64,000 nucleotides of DNA. Origin: Deltaproteobacteria bacterium. Its GTDB lineage: Bacteria > Desulfobacterota > Desulfobulbia > Desulfobulbales > Desulfurivibrionaceae. The DNA lies in assembly GCA_026388695.1 (NCBI GenBank), contig JAPLJH010000078.1:1-64000 (forward strand), read 5' to 3'. The number at the start of each line of letters is the position of its first letter. The stretch's first letter is position 1. The position numbers and the translations under genes are program-made. Of the stretch, positions 7,633-14,435 are shown piece after piece. The notes beneath the pieces are model-generated. The model saw nothing but the letters and a program-made list of their open reading frames with translations. It did not search any database and was not told the origin of the DNA.

Positions 7633-7820
7633 GGTTTCCTGCTCTGGGTAAAAATAACCGCACGATCCGTCTTGAATATCTATTATAAGACCTTAGGGCA
7701 GGGATCGCCCGGAAAAATTCTTCGTCCTGCCCTCTTGCTTGCCGCCTTTGCCTTTTCCTTTTTTTTCCGAACTTGTCGAAATATTTTTCTTCATCTATAT
7801 TGAACCAAGGAGGTACCACC

Positions 7821-9746
7821 ATGGCTCTTGATCCACAGATGAAGATTCTACTCGTTGAAGACGCCGGGACCATGCGCAAGATGGAAGCCCGGATTCTTGG
7901 TCAAATTGGCCTTACCAACATCGTCGAGGCGGTGGATGGCAACGATGCCAAGGAAAAGCTTGGTGCCGAGGCGGACATTGCCCTGGTCATCAGCGACTGG
8001 TCCATGCCCAACTGCGACGGCCTCCAACTGTTGCAGTGGATGCGCGAGCAAGACGCCTTCAAGAACCTCCCCTTTCTCATGGCCACCGGCCACGGCGACA
8101 AGGCCTATGTGGCCAAGGCCAAGGAGGCCGGGGCCAACGGTGTGGTGGCCAAGCCCTTTACCCCGGATGAACTCAAGGTCCTCATCGAGGAGATCTTTGG
8201 CTTCAAGCAGGCCCCCGTCGCCAAGAAAGAGGAAGGCCCCAAGATCAGCGCCGAGGGCAAGGTCAAGCTCAAAATGGCCCATATCCAGATCACCGACCAT
8301 CTGGCCCTGGGCGTGCTCAAGCACCAAGTAACCTCGGGCCAGAAAGCCCCGAAGCACTTCAGTCTGGACACCCTCTGCATGCCGGGCTGGAACCCGGTGC
8401 AGAATGCCCTGGAAAACGGCGAGGTGGACGGGGCCTTTATCCTGGCGCCCATGGCCATGGACCTGTTCAGCTACGGAGTGCCCATCAAACTGGTGCTCTT
8501 TGCCCACCGCAACGGCAGCATCTGCGTGCGCAACAAGACCGGCAAGTATGTCAAGCCGTACCAGCAGTTCTTCAAGCACAAGACCTTCTATATCCCGCAC
8601 AAGATGTCGGTCCACAACATGCTGGCCCATATGTACTTCACCCAGATGGGCTTGCGGCCCGGAGTGGTGGGCAAGGAAGCGGTCAACGTTCTTTTTGACG
8701 TGGTGCCGCCGGTGGCCATGCCGGAATTTCTAAAGGAAAATCCCGAAGCCAGCGGCTTCCTGGTGGCCGAGCCCATCGGTTCGCGGGCCATCACCGCAGG
8801 CATTGCCGAGCGCCAATTCCTTTCCAGCGAGGTCTGGCAGGATCACCCCTGCTGCGTCGTGGTTTTCCGCGAAGAGATTCTCAAGAAATACCCGGAGGCA
8901 GTGCAGGAATTCACCAATATGCTGGTGGAATCCGGCATCTATATCCGGGATCATGTTGACGAGGCGGCGGAGATCGCCGTAACCTTTCTCGACCCGGAGA
9001 AAAAAATCGGCCTCGAACCCGCCCTGCTGCGCAACGTGCTCTCCGACCCCCAGGGCATCACCACGGACAACCTCTATCCGGTGAGCGAAGATCTGGAGGC
9101 CATCCAGGATTACATGACCAGCAAGATGGAGATCGGGAGGCGCATCAATCTCGCGGAGTTTGTTGATACCCGCTTTGCCGATATCGCCTGCAAGAATCTG
9201 CCCTCTGCGGCAGGGGCAGAACAGGGAGCGCCAAAGCCCAGAGGCGCAGCCAAGAAGCTGGGCATCGACCAGGCCCTTGCCTCCCGCGAAGGCAAATATC
9301 TCATCTTCACCCTGGGCCACGAGCGCTACGGCCTCGGCATCCTCGATGTCCGGGAAATCATCGGCCTGATGACCGTCCACGAGCTGCCGCAGATGCCGCC
9401 CTTTTTCAAGGGGGTCATCAACCTACGGGACAAGATCATCCCGGTCATGGACATGCGGGGCAAATTCGGCATGGAGAGCGCGGAGTACGATGCCCGCACC
9501 TGCATCATCGTGGTGGAGGTTTCCGGCCTTACCGGCTCCCGACTCATCGGCATCATTGTCGATGCGGTGTCCGAGGTGGTGACCATCAAGGAACAGGATG
9601 TGGAAGATCCGCCCAAATTCGGCAGCGTGGTTGACAGCCAGTGCCTGCTGGGCATGGCCAAACTCGCCGAAGGCGTGACCATCCTTTTAGACATCGACCG
9701 CCTCATGCATATCCAGGAGGCGGTGCTGATCGGGGAAGCAGCTTAA
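7821..9746 (+). CDS. Receiver / NrtA-like binding domain / CheW fusion protein
   Basis: 641 aa; the ATG at 7821 follows a strong AAGGAGG. Residues about 6-125 are a CheY-type receiver (LLVEDAGTMRKMEARIL, phosphoacceptor Asp in VISDWSMP, Lys in VAKPFTPDE). Residues about 150-480 resemble the NMT1/NrtA/SsuA class of ABC substrate-binding proteins (MAHIQITDHLALGVLK, GEVDGAFILAPMAMDL, HNMLAHMYFTQMGL). No signal peptide is present. Residues about 505-640 are a CheW coupling domain (YLIFTLGHERYGLGILDVREIIG ... GVINLRDKIIPVMDMR). It probably senses a small ligand in the cytoplasm and connects it to a chemotaxis-like kinase complex. No cheA or receptor is adjacent. The domain order is unusual; each domain call is confident except the ligand. 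Confidence 0.85.
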   Translation: MALDPQMKILLVEDAGTMRKMEARILGQIGLTNIVEAVDGNDAKEKLGAEADIALVISDWSMPNCDGLQLLQWMREQDAFKNLPFLMATGHGDKAYVAKAKEAGANGVVAKPFTPDELKVLIEEIFGFKQAPVAKKEEGPKISAEGKVKLKMAHIQITDHLALGVLKHQVTSGQKAPKHFSLDTLCMPGWNPVQNALENGEVDGAFILAPMAMDLFSYGVPIKLVLFAHRNGSICVRNKTGKYVKPYQQFFKHKTFYIPHKMSVHNMLAHMYFTQMGLRPGVVGKEAVNVLFDVVPPVAMPEFLKENPEASGFLVAEPIGSRAITAGIAERQFLSSEVWQDHPCCVVVFREEILKKYPEAVQEFTNMLVESGIYIRDHVDEAAEIAVTFLDPEKKIGLEPALLRNVLSDPQGITTDNLYPVSEDLEAIQDYMTSKMEIGRRINLAEFVDTRFADIACKNLPSAAGAEQGAPKPRGAAKKLGIDQALASREGKYLIFTLGHERYGLGILDVREIIGLMTVHELPQMPPFFKGVINLRDKIIPVMDMRGKFGMESAEYDARTCIIVVEVSGLTGSRLIGIIVDAVSEVVTIKEQDVEDPPKFGSVVDSQCLLGMAKLAEGVTILLDIDRLMHIQEAVLIGEAA

Positions 9747-9811
9747 GAGATGAGGCTGTAGAAAGGAAGACAATCCGGCAAGGCCCAGCAGGGGTGGTGG
9801 CCTATGCTCGA

Positions 9812-10672
9812 TTACAGACTGAACACGGCGGCGGCATCCCGATATTTATCGACAAACTCTTCGATAATCAGACGCATATTGCTTTCAAAATTCGGCACCT
9901 CGGGCAGCTCCTCTTTCATGCTCTCGTAGGCCAGCACGTCAAAAAAGAAATCCCCGGAACTACTCGCCTCGTATTCGGTAAGATGCACCAGATGATTGGC
10001 CAGATAGATGATTTTGGCCCCCAGCCTTTTTGACTGGGCCTGGGTCGCATCGTGGTGCAGACCAACCGGCACGCAAACCGCCTCAGGCAGGCCCCATTTT
10101 TCCAGCAGGGCCATGCCCACTTCGGCGTGATCCGTATGCAACAGGTTGCGTTCCACGGTCAACAGGTCCGCCTGCTCGTCTTTTTCATCCCGATTATAGC
10201 TCTCCACCTGCAAGGGCCGATCAAGGATCACCTTGCCCACATCATGGAGCAGGCCTGCGGTGTAAATGGCGGCGGTGTCCCTGGCCTTGGCGTAGCGGGC
10301 AATGATATTTGCCAAAATGGCCACGGCAAAGGAGTGGCGCCAAAGCTCACCCCGACCCAGGGCATAGGCCTCTTGGGGCAAACGGAGCAGTCCGACCGAA
10401 GCGCTGGTGATGGAGATGATCTTGACCGCATCCACCCCCATGCGGACGATAATGTCCTTGACCGAGGTGATTTTTTTCATGTGACCGAAGTAGGCGGAGT
10501 TGGCCATGTGCAGCATGTTGGCGGTAAGCCCCGGGTCCTGCTCTATCTTTTCCGACAACTGAGGAATGGAGCAATCCGGTGCATGGGCCATGGACAGCAC
10601 GTCCAACGCCACCTCCGGGCACGGAGCGATCTTTTCAACATCCCTGACATACTCTGCGGCTACATCCATCAT
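9812..10672 (-). CDS. HDOD-domain signalling protein
   Basis: About 286 aa from MMDVAAEYV; the ORF-track start 36 nt earlier is possible, and neither start has a strong ribosome binding site. The HDOD fold is clear: IAPCPEVALDVLSMA, IEQDPGLTANMLHMANSAYF, IIVRMGVDAVKIISIT. A partly intact HD motif (AGLLHDVGKVIL) and a second His region (LLHTDHAEVG) follow. HDOD proteins are regulators without proven catalysis. It is convergent with the receiver/CheW fusion gene, which suggests but does not prove a shared chemotaxis role. Confidence 0.85.
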   Translation of the reverse strand: MMDVAAEYVRDVEKIAPCPEVALDVLSMAHAPDCSIPQLSEKIEQDPGLTANMLHMANSAYFGHMKKITSVKDIIVRMGVDAVKIISITSASVGLLRLPQEAYALGRGELWRHSFAVAILANIIARYAKARDTAAIYTAGLLHDVGKVILDRPLQVESYNRDEKDEQADLLTVERNLLHTDHAEVGMALLEKWGLPEAVCVPVGLHHDATQAQSKRLGAKIIYLANHLVHLTEYEASSSGDFFFDVLAYESMKEELPEVPNFESNMRLIIEEFVDKYRDAAAVFSL

Positions 10673-10708
10673 CGCTTTTCCCGGTTCAAAAGGTCTGGAT
10701 CGGCCCAT

Positions 10709-11025
10709 GGCGGGCCAATAAAAACAATACCAACGGTGCGATTATCACATATTCGAACCTGGTTGTAAATATTTAGGAGTCGCAGCAGTGTTAATAGCGG
10801 CGCAAACACTATCGCCGCTAACCGCAGCCTCGACGGCGCTGCTGCTTGCACGGTAGCTCCATTTCACCGAGTATTTATGGACAACGGCTGGCCGCAGCTT
10901 GACAGGGCCTGCGGGATGATTATTTTTGACGCACCTTGCCGTTTTCGGCAGAAAGACAACCATTCCAGGCAGCAGGCAAAACCCGCCCGCAACGCCCCAA
11001 CGAATCCATTTTAGAGAGAGAACCA
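10709..11025. other. Intergenic region upstream of htpG
   Basis: Apart from the candidate promoter at 10899-10926, nothing could be supported. The 93-aa minus-strand ORF at 10745-11026 would run through the htpG promoter, has no ribosome binding site and has low-complexity codon composition. An inverted CGGCG(C) repeat near 10796-10822 is visible but unassigned. No CIRCE operator was found. Confidence 0.4.
10899..10926 (+). promoter_or_regulatory. Candidate promoter of htpG
   Basis: TTGACA and TATTTT are separated by 16 bp, about 100 nt upstream of the htpG ATG. The -35 also reads CTTGACA, close to the heat-shock sigma-32 -35 (CTTGAA), but no CCCCAT-type -10 is present. A housekeeping promoter is therefore the simpler reading. 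Confidence 0.4.
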
Positions 11026-12912
11026 ATGAGTCCTGAGAAAACCACCCCCCAGACAGAGACCAAAGAATTTCAGGCCGAAGTAAAAAAGATGCTCGATATC
11101 GTGATCCATTCGCTCTACACGGAAAAAGAGATATTCCTGCGCGAATTGATCTCCAACGCGGCGGACGCCCTGGAAAAATTCCGCCACCAGAGCGTGGTGG
11201 AGCAGGAGGTTTTCGACAGCCATGTGCCTCTGGAAATCAGTATCGAGTTTGACGAGAAGGCAAACACCCTCACCATCACCGATAGCGGCATCGGCATGGA
11301 CCGGGGCGAACTGGAAGCCAACCTGGGCACCATCGCCCATTCCGGCTCCAAAACCTTTTTCAGCAAGCTTTCCGAGACGGATCGCAAGGATGTCAACCTG
11401 ATCGGCCAGTTCGGCGTGGGTTTTTATGCCGCCTTCATGGTGGCCAAAAAGGTCAGCGTCAAATCGCGTTCCTTCCGCATGGACGACATGGGCCACGAAT
11501 GGATCTCCGACGGCGGCGGCACCTTCACCATCGCCATGTGCCCCGGCATCCGGCGCGGCACCAGCATCGTCTTGGAACTCACCGACGAGGCCAAGGAGTA
11601 TGCCAACGAGGCTACCATACGGCGGATCATCAAGCAGTACTCCAGCTTTGTCCCCTTCCCAATCAAGCTCAAGGGCGAAGCGGTCAACACGGTGCAGGCC
11701 ATCTGGACCCTGGGCAAGAGCGAGATCACGGAAGAGGCCTACAACGAGTTTTACAAGTTCATCGCCAACGCCTTTGACGAGCCCTTGGCCAAGCTCCATT
11801 TTTCTGCGGACGCCCCCTTGGCCATCAAGACCCTGCTCTTCATCCCCAAGGAGAATTTCGAAACCATGGGCTTCGGCCGCATGGAGCCGGGGGTCAATCT
11901 TTATTGCCAGCGGGTGCTGATCGAGCAGCACAGCAAGACCATCCTCCCGGAATGGCTGCGCTTCCTGCGCGGGGTCATCGACAGCGAAGACCTGCCCCTC
12001 AATATCTCCCGCCAGGCCCTGCAAGACAGCGCCCTGGTCGCCAAGATCAACAAGGTGGTGACCAAGCGGGTGCTCAAATTTCTGGAAGAGCTGGCCAAGA
12101 GCGAGCCGGAGAAGTACACGGAGTTTTGGAAAAACTTCGGCATGTTCATCAAGGAAGGGGTGATCTCGGACTTTGCCTACCGCGAGGAGGCGGCCAAGCT
12201 CCTGCGCTTCGAGTCCTCCAAAACCGAAGACGGTGTCTTCACCTCCCTGGCCGAGTATGTGGAACGGATGCCCGAGGACCAGAAGGAGATCTTCTACATC
12301 AACGGCCCCAGCCGTGAGGCCATTGAAAACGGACCCTACATCGAGGCCTTCAAGAAGCGCAATATCGAGGTGATCTACACCCTGGAGCCCATCGACGATT
12401 TCGCCATGAGCCACCTCAGCATGTTTGACGAGAAGAAACTGGTCTCCGCCGACCGCGGCGATCTCGATCTTCCCGAAGCACCGGCAGAAACCGAGGCAGA
12501 CAAAGAAAAAGCCCAGAGCGAAGCCATGCCCGCAAAAGAGTCCAAGTCCCTGACCGCCTGGATGAAAGAGGTGTTGGGCGAGCAGGTGAAAGAGGTCATC
12601 GCCTCAAAACGCCTCACCGACAGCCCGGCCATGGTGGTCAACCCCGACGGCTTTGTCACCAGCAGCATGGAAAGGATCATGCGCGCCTCCGGCCAAGGGT
12701 TGCAACAGTTCGGCGGCAAGAACCTGGAGATCAACACCACCCACCCCCTGATCAAAGGGCTGGCCGGGCTGAAAGAGAAGGATGCCGAGGTGGCTGCAAG
12801 CGTGGTAGAGCAGATCTTCGACAACGCCATGATCCAGGCCGGTCTCATGGTGGAGCCGAGGAACATGGTGGCGCGGAGCTATAAGATTTTGGAGCGGTTG
12901 GTGGGGAAATAA
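11026..12912 (+). CDS. htpG: Molecular chaperone HtpG (Hsp90)
   Basis: 628 aa, normal for bacterial Hsp90. The N-terminal ATPase domain shows LYTEKEIFLRELISNAADA, the DSGIGM and GTIAHSG nucleotide loops and GQFGVGFYAAFMVA. The middle domain (RGVIDSEDLPLNISRQALQ) and C-terminal dimerisation domain (MERIMRA ... NTTHPLI) follow. It assists folding of client proteins in the cytoplasm under stress. The start follows a weak GAGAGAG ribosome binding site. The 3' end (ILERLVGK-stop) is duplicated with synonymous changes at 13581-13610, beyond the toxin-antitoxin pair. Confidence 0.97.
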   Translation: MSPEKTTPQTETKEFQAEVKKMLDIVIHSLYTEKEIFLRELISNAADALEKFRHQSVVEQEVFDSHVPLEISIEFDEKANTLTITDSGIGMDRGELEANLGTIAHSGSKTFFSKLSETDRKDVNLIGQFGVGFYAAFMVAKKVSVKSRSFRMDDMGHEWISDGGGTFTIAMCPGIRRGTSIVLELTDEAKEYANEATIRRIIKQYSSFVPFPIKLKGEAVNTVQAIWTLGKSEITEEAYNEFYKFIANAFDEPLAKLHFSADAPLAIKTLLFIPKENFETMGFGRMEPGVNLYCQRVLIEQHSKTILPEWLRFLRGVIDSEDLPLNISRQALQDSALVAKINKVVTKRVLKFLEELAKSEPEKYTEFWKNFGMFIKEGVISDFAYREEAAKLLRFESSKTEDGVFTSLAEYVERMPEDQKEIFYINGPSREAIENGPYIEAFKKRNIEVIYTLEPIDDFAMSHLSMFDEKKLVSADRGDLDLPEAPAETEADKEKAQSEAMPAKESKSLTAWMKEVLGEQVKEVIASKRLTDSPAMVVNPDGFVTSSMERIMRASGQGLQQFGGKNLEINTTHPLIKGLAGLKEKDAEVAASVVEQIFDNAMIQAGLMVEPRNMVARSYKILERLVGK

Positions 12913-12914
12913 GC
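12885..12914 (+). repeat. Direct repeat: htpG 3' end, copy 1
   Basis: Thirty bp covering the last codons and stop of htpG. The same sequence occurs at 13581-13610 with 27 of 30 bases identical. The pair flanks the yefM-yoeB module. Confidence 0.75.
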
Positions 12915-12974
12915 GGGCAAGGCTCAAGGCGCGAGGGACTTAAAATCCCTAGCGCCTTACCACTAGGGCTTGTG

Positions 12975-13229
12975 CTAGTAATGATAGCGAAGCTGGGCGA
13001 TGAATAGAGCGTCTTCCGCAACCTTGTAGACCATGCGGTGCTCGTCGTTGATGCGGCGAGACCAGTAACCGGCCAAGCCGTGCCGCAACGGTTCGGGCTT
13101 GCCGATGCCCTGGAAAGGCTGGCGCTTGATTTCCTTGATAAGAGAGTTGATGCGCACGAGCATCTTCCGGTCGGTCTGCTGCCAGTAGAGATAATCCTCC
13201 CAACCGTGTTCGGAAAAGATCAGCCTCAC
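12975..13229 (-). CDS. yoeB: YoeB-family mRNA interferase toxin
   Basis: 84 aa, the standard length. YoeB cleaves mRNA at the ribosomal A site and halts translation. The family signature is complete: SEHGWEDYLYWQ near the start, GIGKPEPLRHGLAGYWSRRINDEHRMVY with the catalytic Glu and Arg, and the terminal RYHY carrying the catalytic His-Tyr pair. The gene overlaps the antitoxin by four nt (ATGA), as expected for a coupled pair. The toxin appears intact. Confidence 0.95.
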   Translation of the reverse strand: MRLIFSEHGWEDYLYWQQTDRKMLVRINSLIKEIKRQPFQGIGKPEPLRHGLAGYWSRRINDEHRMVYKVAEDALFIAQLRYHY

Positions 13230-13477
13230 CCGACAAGTTCCCTTTCCGTACCCCTGCCGCCTTCCAGTTCCGCGATCGACTCCAGCAACCGCTTGGCACC
13301 TTTCGGGCTGCGCAGCAGGTAGGCGGTTTCCTCAAGAGATTTGTAATCTGCCAGCGAGAGCATCACCACGGCGTTCTCATCCTTGCGGGTGATGATCACC
13401 GGTTCGTGGTCCGCGCAGACCTGCTTCATGGTCTGCGCCAGATTACTGCGGGCTGCGGTATAAGTAATGCTGTTCAT
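13226..13477 (-). CDS. yefM: YefM-family antitoxin (Phd/YefM)
   Basis: 83 aa from the ATG at 13477, which has a GGAGG box seven nt upstream; the ORF track extends too far. The N-terminal DNA-binding half is typical: MNSITYTAARSNLAQTMKQVCADHEPVIITRKDENAVVMLSLADYKSLEETAYLL. The C-terminal part wraps and neutralises YoeB. It represses its own operon through the TGTACA operator just upstream. Confidence 0.95.
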   Translation of the reverse strand: MNSITYTAARSNLAQTMKQVCADHEPVIITRKDENAVVMLSLADYKSLEETAYLLRSPKGAKRLLESIAELEGGRGTERELVG

Positions 13478-13492
13478 TATGCACCTCCAATA

Positions 13493-13510
13493 TGTACAGG
13501 ATATTGTACA
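13493..13510 (-). promoter_or_regulatory. YefM operator: two TGTACA palindromes
   Basis: Two TGTACA hexamers are spaced 12 bp centre to centre, 15 bp upstream of the yefM start. E. coli yefM-yoeB is known to be controlled by paired palindromes with the same TGTACA core and a 12-bp spacing, so the operator logic seems conserved. Confidence 0.8.
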
Positions 13511-13532
13511 TGACAAGAGAGGCGATTGTCAA
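13503..13532 (-). promoter_or_regulatory. yefM-yoeB promoter overlapping the operator
   Basis: On the minus strand a perfect TTGACA -35 (13527-13532) is followed after 18 bp by a TACAAT -10 (13503-13508). The -10 overlaps one TGTACA operator half, so YefM binding would block RNA polymerase. Confidence 0.7.
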
Positions 13533-13580
13533 CACGGCAAAACTTACTTTTCAAGACCTGACCCAAAAGTTTTCGCACAG

Positions 13581-13610
13581 GATTCTGGAGCGGCTGGTGG
13601 AGAAATAAGC
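13581..13610 (+). repeat. Direct repeat: htpG 3' end, copy 2 (remnant)
   Basis: Reads R-ILERLVEK-stop in the htpG frame. Two of three mismatches to copy 1 are synonymous (TTG/CTG twice) and one changes Gly to Glu. This looks like the tail of a homologous htpG rather than a chance repeat. A half copy of a RAYT-type motif (CAAGACCTGACCC) lies just before it. Confidence 0.7.
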
Positions 13611-13643
13611 ACACGGTGAAAAAAAGATAGGGGAGACTGTGAA

Positions 13644-13985
13644 TCAAAAAGTAACGGTTTCTGATAGACCAAGAAGAAAGATTCGTATTTTCTCGTGATT
13701 TGTATCACCAACAAATGGCACCTTATTCAGCAACTTAAAGCCAACATTTATAAAATAACCAGAAAGCACATAAAAAAATAAAAGTAAGGTAATACTGATA
13801 ATATAAAAAGACAAATTTCCTTTTTCGCTTATTTCATTTATTATTTTGGTATAATTTTGCTTAACATAATAACCTGAAAAAGCCAATAATATTGCAACCA
13901 AATATTTTATGATTAACTGCAATAGCTCATGAAAAAATAAAGGCTTTTTTTTATTGTTTTTATTTGTCTCAACAACAGAATTCAC
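13644..13985 (-). CDS. Hypothetical membrane protein in AT-rich islet
   Basis: 113 aa, with two strongly hydrophobic helices (about 24-40 and 60-78) and a Lys/Asn-rich N-terminus. The coding sequence is far more AT-rich than the surrounding genes. It ends with LLGLSETVTF. It follows the 112-aa membrane protein with a 12-nt gap, so the two form a pair. No family is recognised. Composition suggests horizontal transfer. Confidence 0.55.
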   Translation of the reverse strand: MNSVVETNKNNKKKPLFFHELLQLIIKYLVAILLAFSGYYVKQNYTKIINEISEKGNLSFYIISITLLLFFYVLSGYFINVGFKLLNKVPFVGDTNHEKIRIFLLGLSETVTF

Positions 13986-13997
13986 CTTGTCGATAAT

Positions 13998-14336
13998 TTA
14001 ACCAAAATTTATTGATTTTTCAAATGTTATTCCTTCCAATATTTTTCTTTTTACTACCAATATGTTTCCATCAGGAATGTTATTTATTTTTGAATATTCA
14101 AAAATTTTTCTCGTTACTTCTTTCTCAAGAAGCCAACCCAAGACCATTGTGTCTGCTTCCAATGTAAATAATTGAAATTTCATGATGTCATCATGACGGT
14201 TTTCTATCACGCTATAAAAGAAAAAGCATATTGTCGCGATAAACATTGAAATAAAAATCCATCGTTCAGTTTTTTTACATGCCTTAAAGCTTACAATATT
14301 ATAGTAACTTTGGGCCCAATTAAGTATTTGTTCCAT
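13998..14336 (-). CDS. Hypothetical membrane protein in AT-rich islet
   Basis: 112 aa. A purine-rich GGGGGGGAG box precedes the ATG. One clear membrane helix (IFISMFIATICFFFYSVI, about 27-44) is followed by a soluble segment with a Leu-rich stretch (TLEADTMVLGWLLEKEVTRKIFEY). AT-rich codon use sets it apart from gspD next door. Pairing with the 113-aa membrane protein downstream might indicate a two-component defence or transport unit, but no motif supports a function. Confidence 0.55.
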   Translation of the reverse strand: MEQILNWAQSYYNIVSFKACKKTERWIFISMFIATICFFFYSVIENRHDDIMKFQLFTLEADTMVLGWLLEKEVTRKIFEYSKINNIPDGNILVVKRKILEGITFEKSINFG

Positions 14337-14435
14337 TCTCCCCCCCCATAGCTGTTATGCTTTACTTCACCAACACCGGAACTGGTGGGAGTCGGGTCTT
14401 GAAAAGTTAGTTTTTCAGCCTCACCCTCAGCTATC

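Noticed and set aside
10745-11026. 93-aa minus-strand ORF upstream of htpG
   Set aside because: Overlaps the htpG promoter and start, has no ribosome binding site and no recognisable domain.
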